From: Sweltsa coloradensis
Lineage: Eukaryota; Arthropoda; Insecta; Plecoptera; Chloroperlidae
DNA length: 64,000 bases
Assembly (NCBI GenBank): GCA_024449915.1
Contig: JAMZAV010000436.1
Location: 546,660-610,659, forward strand
Direction: 5' to 3'
Notes under the pieces: generated by a model
Database searches by the model: none
Seen by the model: the letters and a program-made list of their open reading frames with translations, nothing else
Told to the model about the DNA's origin: nothing
Shown: positions 20,925 through 30,716 of the stretch, piece by piece
Numbering within the stretch: the stretch's first letter is position 1
Layout: every line of letters begins with the position of its first letter
Position numbers and translations under genes: made by a program

Positions 20925-21231
20925 CAAACGTAAACCCGACGTTGAAACAGCCTCGGAGGCCGAGAACGAAGTTACCTCGGCTGTCGCTGTCACCACCACC
21001 TGTGAAATATCCAGAACGAGCGGAATTAGTGTTTCTTTGTACGTCGAACCGGAGCGAAACGACGCTTTGTACTTTGCTCGGATTCTTCAGAGAGAAATAA
21101 TATTATCGGGGAACGATCATTACACAAACAGAAAACATTGCGCTTGTAGAGGACTTAATTACTGTCGGGACACGGAACTGAAAAGTGGAAACGAAATTCT
21201 AAATGATGTTTTACAAATCCTTTGGGATTAA
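20925..21231 (+). CDS. Candidate terminal coding exon, unknown product
   Basis: The pyrimidine-rich TTTGCTTTTCACTTGTGCGT, then TCTTTCCATGAAG, ends at 20924 and looks like a 3' splice site. From 20926 one frame is open for 101 codons to TAA at 21229. It starts KRKPDVETASEAENEVTSAV, has a Thr-rich stretch (AVTTTC), then YVEPERNDALYFARILQRE and a Cys-containing end (HCACRGLNYC). There is no in-frame ATG near the start, which favours an internal entry by splicing. I recognise no domain. It is among the longest open frames here that is neither repeat nor retroelement, but chance cannot be excluded. Confidence 0.3.
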
Positions 21232-21763
21232 TTTTGTTTATTTTAATGTGGTGCCACTATTGAAAGTTGAAAATATCGTGGATATATGGATTGACAACGA
21301 TGAATTACTTGTATAGGAGCGATCAAGCACAATTTGCGTTACAATAATATAAAGAAGGGATCGTTGCATGTCGACGATTTAATTTTATAGGAAGGTCTCT
21401 AAAGACAGAAAGACGTTTCCATGTTGTATCCAATAACATAAGTTCCTTCTGTAAGCAAATTAATCATTTTTCGATTCTATTTTTTATCGTTGTATACAAA
21501 ATAAGGTGCCTATTTTTGCAAGCCCGGATGTCCTTTACATATCTTAATGCTAATTGGTAGAGTGGAAATCAATGTCATGTATATTCAAGCGCATAGATCA
21601 TTAAAATAGATAAAATACACCCAGAAAAACAATATTACGTGGCATATCTAATATCTAGTAGGGTTCTATATGATTCTGTCACTTCTATCCTCAGATCACC
21701 GTCTTATGACATTAGATAAGAAACCATTAAGTTCTGATGTACCTACCTATGCATGCTTCGCAG
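21232..21763. other. Non-coding
   Basis: AT-rich. If the previous exon is real this would be its 3' untranslated region, but no clear AATAAA is placed right after it. Nothing else recognised. Confidence 0.45.
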
Positions 21764-21849
21764 GGAACCTGGACAGATACAACTGCCTGCCCCTCTTCAG
21801 GGTCTAACATAGGTGTACGGTGTGGGGAGTTTGGAAGGGACAGTCTAAG
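21764..21849 (+). CDS. Candidate short exon, Cys-containing extracellular-type sequence
   Basis: Bounded by an acceptor-like ACCTATGCATGCTTCGCAG (ending 21763) and a donor-like CTAAG^GTAATT (GT at 21850). One frame reads without stops across all 86 bp and has a protein-like sequence: GT, then WTDTTACPSSGSNIGVRCGE, then FGRDSL. The C...GVRC pattern resembles the end of a scavenger receptor cysteine-rich (SRCR) domain, where ...C...(D/N)xGVRC is usual, but 28 residues are too few to claim it. Phase 0 in, phase 2 out. It is too short to appear among long ORFs. Confidence 0.4.
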
Positions 21850-22030
21850 GTAATTTTTGTAAGAGAATCCTAGCATTTGTCATTTTGTTAACAAAACCTT
21901 TTTAGAATTAGAATCTGGTGAATAAGCCTCGCTGTATATCACAGTAATTCACATTTTATCATATTATGTTTGAATCCTTTCAATATGACAACCCCATACA
22001 CGAATCTCTGAAGATTTCTACGAATTGTCA
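21850..22030. other. Non-coding spacer between exon candidates
   Basis: AT-rich; would be an intron if both neighbouring candidates belonged to one gene, though their phases do not join simply. Confidence 0.35.
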
Positions 22031-22270
22031 ATGAAATTTCACAAAATTAGACGAATGAAGACTATCTTTTTCTTCTCCTTCTCTTCCTTCCTTGGCGTTC
22101 CCTATTCACCTGGCTGGGAACAGGATGTGACGTCAGAGAAAGAGCTCCAGACTAATACCAGGTTCGTCACGAGATTCCGGGAGCAGACGGGACGCGACCT
22201 CCGGGCAGGATATCCGGGACGGAGGACCTTTCAGGAGAGAGCAGCCATTGCAACTCTTTCGCTAGACTAG
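22031..22270 (+). CDS. Small ORF, possible secreted peptide or terminal exon
   Basis: 80 codons from ATG at 22031 (second ATG at 22055) to TAG at 22268. From the second Met the start reads MKTIFFFSFSSFLGV, a plausible short signal-peptide core. The rest is hydrophilic and Arg-rich with one GYPGRR site, which resembles an amidation-plus-dibasic cleavage signal. Alternatively the long pyrimidine tract at 22068-22098 and GGGAACAG (ending about 22123) make a good 3' splice site, so that only the last 48 codons (from DVTSEKELQ) are exon; these cannot be joined in frame to the 21764 exon. No family recognised. Confidence 0.25.
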   Translation: MKFHKIRRMKTIFFFSFSSFLGVPYSPGWEQDVTSEKELQTNTRFVTRFREQTGRDLRAGYPGRRTFQERAAIATLSLD

Positions 22271-23876
22271 ATCTACTTCCATCTCTCAATCCCTCGTCCT
22301 GGGACTAATGTCATTTGAAACGTCGCTGAAACTCTCTTCATAACTTTAATTAGTCCGCTAATTACCACTGCAAACAATGAAGTTTAACTTCTAAACATTC
22401 TTATTATTACAACCTTGTAGGCAGCAAAAACTTTTTCTCATAAACAATTTCATTACGTACAATTTTTCATAAACTCTCCGACTGTCCAAACAAATATATT
22501 AATTAAATTTTTCTTTCATTGCCACATAAAATTTTATATTCAGGACAAGGGAAACATAAAAAAAATACTATACTAGGGATAAGATCGTGCTTGAAATGAG
22601 CGACTCAGAGGGTCTGATATCTTGGCTTATTATTGACCCATCAGGTTTTATTCAAATGGCGGCAACCTCGTTCTATTTCATCGATACTGAGGGTATTTTC
22701 GTCCAGACCTCAAGACAACATGCACGCTCGTTGCTGGGACAGATGTCCTACATGGGCCAATCATGTAAACACGGCTCTAAACCAGTGCACGGCGCATGTA
22801 AACACAGCAATAAGTCAAACGTAAAATTAAGCCTAATAGGATACACCAAATTTGTATATTAAGCATCTAAATACATAATTAGGGGTAATCAAGTAATAAC
22901 GGCACTTACAACCCTACTACGGCATATGTTAACCATCAGCATTTGAATTAACTGCGTAATTGTAGGGAAAGAATACATTGTTTAGTGCATGTAAACACAG
23001 TAGTTTAATCGATCTTGTAGGTTCGCCAATTGGACTAAACTTGACACATGGAAACACGACATTTTGTCTCATCGCCAAATCGTGATTGTGCCTTAATATT
23101 GCGCCAAACATGGAAAACACAATAGTATAAGATAAAGTTTGTATTTCAATATATTTTCCTGCTATATTTCCCCCCTTAATTTCAATGTAAAATGCTTTTA
23201 ATTGATACTAAACATGACAATAATGTATTCTCACTTTGAAATTTGTGGGCATTATAAACCAATATATTTTAATTCGTCAATTAATAGTTAAATACTAAGA
23301 GCTTATCGTAGTGCCAAATTTTTTCTAAACTATCATTTAAAAATCTATACAATTGCAACATTTTTCGCTGGTATCACATATTGTACAATATGTGAGTAAA
23401 GATAGATTCTTTACTCCACTGTAACATCTCTGCCAAGTCAAGGCGCTTGGACGCCACATACATGTACCGAGTGCATTGCACCGCTCTCAAAGTGCACTGG
23501 TGTGCTTGAAATCTAATACCATTACCAACCTGTTGCCGTCTGTTCGATTATCCTTCCTACTTGGACAAGTCTGTTATGTAATCGAAGACTTAGCTTCCTG
23601 TTATAGTTGAGCGATAAGGTTATCTCGTACAATGTCACGGACAAGGAACGAGGGGTGCCCGAGGACGAGATGAAAGGTCAGACGGGGTGTTAGTGGCGGG
23701 GGCGGGGGCTGATCGATAGGGAATCTCCCGTGATTTAATTACTTTAAACCTCGGAGTGGCCGACGAGCGAGGGTCAACCAATACACGGCTTGACATTTGC
23801 ATCGCGTGTTGTCTTGGAGCTGCGAAGCTGAAACATGGTTCACACTCCCGTCCCGTTGCACTTCCCGCCCACTCCT
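22271..23876. other. Non-coding; homeodomain-type motif cluster near its start
   Basis: At about 22338-22385 TTTAATTAG, GCTAATTACC and AACAATG-type words lie close together. A phrase CATGTAAACAC recurs at about 22764, 22796 and 22988. The reverse ORFs at 22.9 and 23.6 kb have no family features. Nothing else recognised. Confidence 0.45.
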
Positions 23877-23897
23877 GGGGGGGGGGGGGGGGGGGGG
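23877..23897 (+). repeat. Poly-G tract (21 G)
   Basis: Uninterrupted G run flanked by GCCCACTCCT and TTGTCCGACG. Reverse-strand Pro-rich ORFs across it are artefacts. Confidence 0.95.
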
Positions 23898-24479
23898 TTG
23901 TCCGACGGTTGTTTTTAATATTTTTGTTGATAACAGAGTTTTTAAGCATATACCCGCTTTGAGGACAAATTTATTGAATGGTAGCAATTGTCGTAAAAGT
24001 TTGGCAATCACGACAATATTGCTATCATTCAATAATAGTTTTATTTTTACTCGTTTATTGAACAAACGAAAGAGATATTTGCATTTTTATAATTGTGTGG
24101 TAGAGGGAGCGAACCTGTTCATGTCCATTATGTTCAATGAATTATTATAGAGTACAATTAATTAAAACAATGTTAAAAGACGAAGGGAAAATTAATTTTT
24201 CAGTTATTGGGATATTACTATTAGAATTAGAACGAGCTGGCCAAACAATTCTACTAATACTTGCCCCACATCCTCATGCCCTCCCTACGTGGATAGAGGG
24301 CATGCTTAAGTTCAGGGGAACCGGCAAAAGCGACGAATTTAGAAAATATATTGAATTTTCAAGGAAGTCTGTATGACACATGCATGCAGTATGAACTCAC
24401 TTGTGAAAGCATTGTTGTTGCTTAAGAAAGGTATAGGACGTTCCCTCGCACCCCTTCACACACGACACTGCACTGTAAT
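23898..24479. other. Non-coding
   Basis: AT-rich, without recognised repeats; the short forward ORFs (23.76-24.38 kb) show no family features. Confidence 0.5.
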
Positions 24480-24496
24480 GGGGGGGGGGGGGGGGG
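24480..24496 (+). repeat. Poly-G tract (17 G)
   Basis: Second uninterrupted G run on the same strand, preceded by CACTGTAAT. Confidence 0.95.
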
Positions 24497-24708
24497 CAAC
24501 GAACACTCAATATGGGAATCTATTAAGTTAATGATGTTCCCTATAGGCCCTATAAGTATTTTCGTAATATTACAAATCTAGATTTTCGTCGAAAAGATAA
24601 TGCATTGATATTCAGTATACGAATCTAGGCCCACAATATTAAGTTATTAACCTATTTCCGTGTGGCGTGCACGAAAAAAAAATAATATATATATATATAT
24701 GTATATAT

Positions 24709-25031
24709 GTAGGCTTTCATAGTCGAATAATGTATTACATGACATTTTTAGGTGTAGACCACGTACAAATAACAATAATTAATTTTTCAATTTTAAGAGT
24801 TATTATTGTAATTAATTATTGTTATTTGTACGTGGTCTACACCTAAAAATGTCATGTAATACATTATTCGACCATGAAAGCCTACATAAATACATATATA
24901 TATATACATATATATACAAACAATAACAAACAATAACAAATAACAATAATTAATTACAATAATAACTCTTAAAATTAAAAAATTAAGAATTGTTATTTGT
25001 ACGTGGTCTACACCTAAAAATGTCATGTAAT
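24709..25031. mobile_element. Palindromic MITE with a partial second inverted copy
   Basis: Arms of 76 bp at 24709-24784 and 24810-24885 are reverse complements with about one mismatch (for example TAGGTGTAGACCACGTACAA against TTGTACGTGGTCTACACCTA). They surround a ~25-bp loop and are bordered by TATATA runs on both sides, the usual target of TA-specific MITEs. A further block (24942-25031) carries the loop inverted plus the inner two thirds of one arm, ending again in TATATA. So a second, truncated element or rearranged copy sits beside the first. No coding capacity. Confidence 0.85.
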
Positions 25032-25713
25032 ATATATATATATATTTATGAGTAGTTGTAATGAACCAACTGGCTGTGTAATAATGGAAAAAGAGGCATT
25101 GTTATAAGAAAAGAAAGTTAGTTGGAAATAAACCAATCTTAAAGACGGAAGATATATATATAAAAATAAAAATAAAAATATATAATACTATATATAAAAC
25201 CGCCAATTGTTTGTCATATTTTTGTAATATAAATTTTGTTTGTAGTATAAAATAAATAATATATATAATTATTAAAATACACCCTTCTTATATAGATTAT
25301 GAAATTGTTCGTGGGCGCAACTACGCGGAGAGTCACTCGAGGGTGGCGTGGGATTGTAAGAAGGAGTCCATAGTCAGCTTTGTAATAGCAGGTAATGTTG
25401 ACATCGCAAATAGAGTAACGGATTGGGATGACACGAGACGAGTAGTAGGGCGAGCTTCTTATTGTTATAAGCTTGTGTAGATAGCTGTAAACACATCCAT
25501 AAAGCCTAAATTGTATTGGAATAAAGCAAACAAGGTACTCTATCTCAAGTATACACTCATGGAGATAACACTAAGCAAACAATGGTTTATCTGCTTGAGT
25601 TGAGATTTTTAATTATCCTAATTGCCTATTGTTAGTTTTGTGTAATAAAAAAGATAACAAGTAATCAGAAGAAACTTTTAAATACAACAAGATTGTTAAT
25701 TGAAATGAATGTA
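25032..25713. other. Non-coding, AT-rich
   Basis: TA-rich start, AAAAT runs near 25160-25180. At about 25480-25560 an AATAAAG signal is followed by a CTCTATCTCAAG-type stretch, vaguely like an LTR end, but no partner or primer-binding site was seen. Confidence 0.4.
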
Positions 25714-25739
25714 TAATAATAAAATAATAATAATAATAA

Positions 25740-25789
<50 letters not shown>

Positions 25790-25901
25790 TTTTTTTTTTT
25801 TTTTTTTTTTAAAATAATATATTACATGCAATTTGTATTTAATACTTTGACATCGTAATAAAATAATAATAATAATAATAATTATAATAAAATAATAATA
25901 A

Positions 25902-25932
<31 letters not shown>

Positions 25933-25935
25933 TAA

Positions 25936-25966
<31 letters not shown>
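25714..25966. repeat. AAT trinucleotide microsatellite with T-run
   Basis: AAT units at 25714-25788, a run of about 21 T (25789-25810), a short unique stretch, then AAT/AAAT units at 25856-25966. The Tyr/Ile-rich reverse ORF is an artefact. Confidence 0.97.
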
Positions 25967-26307
25967 TGGTTTGGACATCCAGAAGACTCGACTGGTAAGG
26001 GAGGATTATCCATAAACTCTAGGGAACATGAAGATCAAGAGAGAAAGTGAGAAGACCCTGGAGAGCAAAACATATAGTGGGGCACTTGTAAGTTGTAAGG
26101 GATGAATCAGGGTGCACGGGACCACGGGGACACAAGTAAAGAAGGAGGTACAGTTTTGAGAGTAACGTGCATGACGAAGACAGTTTGAACCTGGGAAAAA
26201 TTAGTAATTTAATTTAATAACGATTAAACTATTTAAACTGACAGTCTGATGTATTATTTATGTATTTTGTATTTGATATGATTTAAGTTTGGGAAGAACG
26301 CAACATT

Positions 26308-26481
26308 GATGAATGCAAGATGGCGGCGCGTCGTCAGTTTTGGCGCCAACTGTAGTGCCTGGTTCACAACAGGGCGGTGTGTTCTCTGTGAGAACAAACG
26401 AAAGATGAATGCAAGATGGCGGCGCGTCGTCAGTTTTGGCGCCAACTGTAGTGCCTCGTTCACAACAGGGCGGCGCGAAGT
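26308..26481 (+). promoter_or_regulatory. Tandem 96-bp unit with YY1- and E2F-like sites
   Basis: Two direct copies (26308-26403, 26404-26481, the second lacking its end). Each has CAAGATGGCGGCG, a match to the YY1 initiator-type site, then 20 bp later the palindrome TTGGCGCCAA (26340-26349 and 26436-26445), an E2F-type site, and CACAACAGGGCGG. The surrounding 300 bp are CpG-richer than the window average. This resembles a CpG promoter with start-site YY1 elements, but no exon follows clearly. The 65-codon ORF (MNARWRRVVSFGANCSA twice) only mirrors the duplication. Confidence 0.45.
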
Positions 26482-26888
26482 AGATCAACCACCCTCGTCC
26501 TAAATGTCATTTGCGCGGACTGTTTCGAAACAATGGGCTTCGCGGAACGAGCTAGTATAGTGCTTGTTCTGAGTGCCCCGCCTATAACCCGTGCTAGTGG
26601 TGGCGTGACTCCAGATTCCGTGCGTTCATATTGAAACCTTAGGTTGGGTTGTAATCACCGATGAGACGTCCCTCATCTTCTTCTATCAACTCGGGCAATC
26701 TGGAGCACTTGACTTGCTGGTAATGAAAAGATTAGACCGAAGAAGTCGAAAGCTTTTAACGTTCCTCCAAAGTTTATTTCACGAGATTTCGATTTTATGT
26801 TTCAAGAGATCGTAGAACAAATACGAACACGAGTTCCTGCCAATCGGTTTACTCGATTGATTGAGTCGTATCCGCTGCCTTCTACGAC
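26482..26888. other. Non-coding, CpG-rich start
   Basis: Contains GCCCCGCC and GCGCGG words near 26510-26590; no exon or repeat recognised further on. Confidence 0.4.
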
Positions 26889-27292
26889 TTAGCCAACTAG
26901 ACTAGGAACACGCCGAAGTCGTTGTTAGTTAAACCAAATGTCGTATATACACTACGCTTAGTGTAACTATTACGGTATTGGTTTAGAATCATGATAAGGC
27001 GCATGGCAGTTACTATTCTAAGTCCATGGTTAGACGAGTGAGTCATGTGTGGAGTACCCGGTAATATTCCGGGTATCTAAGGCTGGATCAAGTCAGCTTG
27101 GGTCGTACCTCCCTATGGCTATCATAGGCTAGAGTGGCGCATTAGGGCCTTACAGTTGACGCGCCCTTTATACCAACTTAACCGAAAACCTCATCATGTA
27201 CACCAAATGTTCCCGGACTCAACACATGACTCGCTCACTCCTCTAACAACGACTTTGGGCTTTGGCGTTTTCTTAAACTATAGTTGGCTAAG
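26889..27292. mobile_element. Inverted-repeat MITE (TTAGCCAACTA ends)
   Basis: Begins TTAGCCAACTA and ends TAGTTGGCTAA. Behind these 11-bp ends both sides carry related blocks in opposite orientation: GGAACACGCCGAAGTCGTTG and, reversed, GAAAACGCCAAAG...AAAGTCGTTG, then GAGTGAG(C/T)... and GTCATGTGT. A third copy of this end (TACTAGGAAAACGCCAAAGT, CGTTGATAGAC, GTGAGTGAGCC) lies at 34255-34310. A target duplication could not be settled. No ORF. Confidence 0.65.
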
Positions 27293-28084
27293 GTACCTTA
27301 AAACCCGGAATGTGGGATAACTGGGTTCAAACAACGGTCGGGTTAAAATAAAATCTGGATTGTATAATAAAAATTTAAAAAAAAAACTATTTTGAAGTGC
27401 ATATACAGTATACTATGGAAAACATATAGCCAGTACGAAATACGAGTACAGTCTGCAAGGTTTACTCAATCTCCGAGCGTAATTTTAGGTAACTTTGAGC
27501 GTGCAAGATTCGATAAGCCTTAGTAACTGCATGCGTTCACCACCTAACAAACATGATTCGATAAAAATTATTTCTTCTAACAAAACTCGTCTATAATAAT
27601 CGAACTTCACCACAGCTTTCAATACACATTCTCTCTATTTATAAATTAATTTTGTCCTTTCTGCAGATATTTTTTATACTTGCAGAGAAATAACACATGT
27701 GTGATATTTTTGCGTCACTAATGAAGTAATTTGACTGAAATTTGCGCATGGTTTTATACTGTCTCATAAATTAACAACAAATTTCAAAGGTCTATTTCTG
27801 GTTTCATACAAAGCTATATGTTCCTATTCCTCTTGCAATCCTTCTTTCAACATCTCAAACAAAACATTATTACAATAACGTCGTTTGATGCATTTTATAA
27901 GTTTTCTCACTCGCTTTTTCACGTGGTCAAACCATATTGTTTCATTCCCATGTTCATCATTCATACTCAAATTTCACAAGACACTCTTCCTTCTTTCTTG
28001 ATCACATTACTGAGCACATTGAACACAAACTCTGTAGCCTCCCTCAGAGAATGACGTAACAAACACTAAGTCGAATTCATAAAT
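27293..28084. other. Non-coding
   Basis: AT-rich, no recognised feature; the 78-codon ORF at 27818-28054 lacks family features. Confidence 0.5.
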
Positions 28085-28440
28085 GGGGGGGAGCTTGGCT
28101 TGCCCCCCGGATTTTTGTTCTCCTTCAAGGTAATTTTGGTGAAAAGGGGGGGAGCTTGGCTTGCCCCCCGGATTTTTGTTCTCCTTCAAGGTAATTTTGG
28201 TGAAAATCTGTGCGTTTTAAAGCATCACAGTGACCAACTTTTTATCTACTAAAATCCTGTTTTTATTCAAAAAGTTTTCTGAAAATCTGTGCGTTTTTAA
28301 GCATCACAATAATCAACTTTGTATCTACTAAAATCCTCTAATGGTCAGATAGATAGGAAGTGCACTTTCACACTTTTTTGGCAAAGGGGGGAGTTGTTTC
28401 CCCCCCCTCCACCCCTTGGATACGCCACTGCAAACACTTC
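28085..28440 (+). repeat. G/C-block element with two nested direct duplications
   Basis: A 61-bp unit (GGGGGGAGCTTGGCTTGCCC and CCCGGATTTTTGTTCTCC..GTGAAAA) is repeated at 28085-28145 and 28146-28206. It is followed by a ~70-bp unit (TGAAAATCTGTGCGTTTTAA, GCATCACA, TCTACTAAAATCCT) at about 28201 and 28272. It ends at about 28400-28430 with a C-run, CCACCCCTTGGATACGCCACTG. Each first unit also contains a GGGGGG...CCCCCC hairpin. Probably one dispersed repeat with internal amplification. Confidence 0.65.
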
Positions 28441-28729
28441 TCATCAGCTTCAAATATGGTTACCGAACTTAATGGTTTTACCGAGGTGACGTCGGGAAAC
28501 GGTTAACTTGTATTGTATAGAATATTTGCCAGTATTCTATTGAACTTACAACACGTTTTGATGTGCATTCTTACCGCGTAATGCATATCGGTAATTAAAT
28601 AGCCTAATGGCAAAGACTTAACCTTCATAACAACTTCATTTATAGCACAATGCATTATCGTTAACCGTTCTGCAGTTAGTCGCTTAATACGCGAGTGAGA
28701 GTACCCATAAAACGTGGTTATTTCCGCGC
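28441..28729. other. Non-coding
   Basis: Nothing recognised. Confidence 0.5.
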
Positions 28730-28797
28730 GTTAATTCACAGCCTATAACTAGCAGCAGCACACGTTAATTCACAGCCTATAACTAGCAGCAGTATCA
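28730..28797 (+). repeat. 34-bp tandem duplication
   Basis: GTTAATTCACAGCCTATAAC followed by TAGCAGCAG occurs at 28730 and 28764 with no change in the shared part. Confidence 0.9.
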
Positions 28798-29904
28798 GGG
28801 AACTCGATTATAAGTAATGGGTATTGGAATGCGAGTTCTCTCATAATCCGGCACAAAATTAAACACCGTATTTAAGGCTTAATGTTCAATTCTTTTACTG
28901 ACAAGAGTAAGCTTGAGAAGTGTGAAAAATAATCGGGCATTCAAACTATACTTTGTAGGCCTATGCTTCAATGATAAATAATAAATATTAAATTTAGCAA
29001 TATAGGTTTGATATAGAAGTCCATTCGATGTATTAATACTTATTGTATGTGTGAGTCAAATCTTGTTGCGGCGAATTGATGTTTATTAAAAGTGATAAAA
29101 GTCATTAGATACCGGTATACAAGCTTTCGGTACAATATAATGTAAATCTTCCCATAATTCTACTTTTAATACAAACTCGAGAATCTCATAATCAGTAATG
29201 GCGAATCTTAGCAAGCAGCCAAGTGATCAATGAGAGAAGAATCAATAAAAGAAAATGCAAAGAATGACAACCTAGATCACTGCAGAAAATGTAAAACATC
29301 TTTAGAAAAATATAAACAACTGCACAGTTTAGAAATCTACTTGGAATGAACTACATTAATTTTTCATCGATTATGATCATTTGTATTAATTCACACTGAG
29401 AAAGGTGCACAATGTCTTCTCGTACATTCATTTTTCCATTTTTTTTTCGGATTAGCCACACAAAATTTAAAAAATATGGACTAAACATTACATTTTAAGG
29501 ACTTTGAGGGGGAGGGCTCGCAGAAAAAAAATCTGTCACCTAAATGAAAAAATGTAAAAATGTCTAGGTACGAGAAATAAGTTTATCTATCACAGGGTGA
29601 AAACAGAAAACAATGATCGGTTTGCGATTAACCTCCATGTAATTAAAAAAGTACGAAAGTACTGCACCCTAGACCCTGAGCATCGGAATACAAGCCAATA
29701 TTTTCAAAACGCACTACTGGGGGGGGAGGGGGGGGGGGGGTGAAACTTGAACCCCACATTACCGATCACAGGTGAAGGCCAGCCGAAACCTGATAGTTGA
29801 CAGACGAGTGAAGAAGAAGACGTCTGATCTGGCAATGATGAAGTTAACTGATCGATTATTTCCTAGCGCTGAGTGGTCTGGGCGACGCCCGATGCTCCTA
29901 GGGT
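28798..29904. other. Non-coding; contains a 13-G tract
   Basis: AT-rich. A G8-A-G13 run lies at 29719-29740. The reverse ORF at 29759-30106 starts at a non-ATG codon and looks spurious. Confidence 0.5.
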
Positions 29905-29940
29905 CGCGTGACCTCGGCCATCTTGATGACGTCATCACAA
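29905..29940 (-). promoter_or_regulatory. Candidate CRE plus YY1-type site cluster
   Basis: The 12-bp palindrome GATGACGTCATC (29925-29936) contains a full cAMP-response element TGACGTCA. It is joined to an inverted YY1-type site (GGCCATCTTG; AAGATGGCC on the reverse strand) and followed upstream by CGCGTGACC. Such clusters mark CpG promoters. Read on the reverse strand the YY1 site supplies an ATG but the frame closes within a few codons. Confidence 0.3.
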
Positions 29941-30716
29941 CACGAGGGTGGTTTATAACAGGGCGATTAGGATTATGACATTGACATGGTAACAGGGATT
30001 GATGGATTGATTGGTGCATGGCCGAGTTTCCGTTCAGTCTCATCGCGGGTTCTAAACGTATCGACGTGTTTGAGTAGATAGGCCCTACTAACCTGCACGT
30101 TAACAAGAAGCGAGACTAAGATTTTGGTTATATGGTTTATTTAATCGAAGACTTTAATTTGACTAATGACTACACTGAGAAAAAGCTCAGGTGTTTTTCT
30201 AGTTTTCCTCGTTTTAAGTTTTTCTTGTCTGTTCGTTCGCTTTATACCAGTTTCTAAAATTAAATCATCAAGTCAAGTCATCAAGTTTGAGAAATTAGGA
30301 TTGCAAGCATGCAATTACTGAAAGTTTACAAATAATTGGATAAAGCATTTTAAAAATAAATATCAACCCACACCTTATACCAAGGTTTAAAAAAAACAAT
30401 TTAGAGAAAAGTGAGGGTTACAAATCCAGATTTTTTTATGTAAATCAATGACTTCTTGACTTCTCTAGGGTAGCCATAATTCCTGTCAACCATTTTATAA
30501 CATTCGAGTACATACACGCTCAATAAATAATCGAGAAATGTTGTTCTACATTTACTATACGAAAATGGGTGCACGACTCACAAAACTAAAGTAAAAGCAT
30601 AAAAGCTTTGCGTGTAAAATATAGAAGAGAATCAATATACTAAAACCGCTCATCCACCAACACGACTGAAAACAGTGTGTTCGTAAAGCCGTACAGCTTA
30701 TTGCTAATCTCAGTCA
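29941..30716. other. Non-coding
   Basis: AT-rich; no feature recognised. Confidence 0.5.

Noticed and set aside
24793..25026. 77-codon protein with a duplicated MTFLGVDHVQITI segment
   Set aside because: It is simply the translation of two copies of a MITE arm.
25480..25560. LTR end (AATAAAG followed by CTCTATCTCAAG)
   Set aside because: No second LTR, primer-binding site or Gag/Pol sequence nearby.
25613..25978. 121-codon Tyr/Ile-rich protein
   Set aside because: Translation of the AAT microsatellite and T-run.
29759..30106. 115-codon reverse-strand ORF
   Set aside because: Begins at a non-ATG codon, shows no domain, and overlaps the motif cluster with low-complexity ends.
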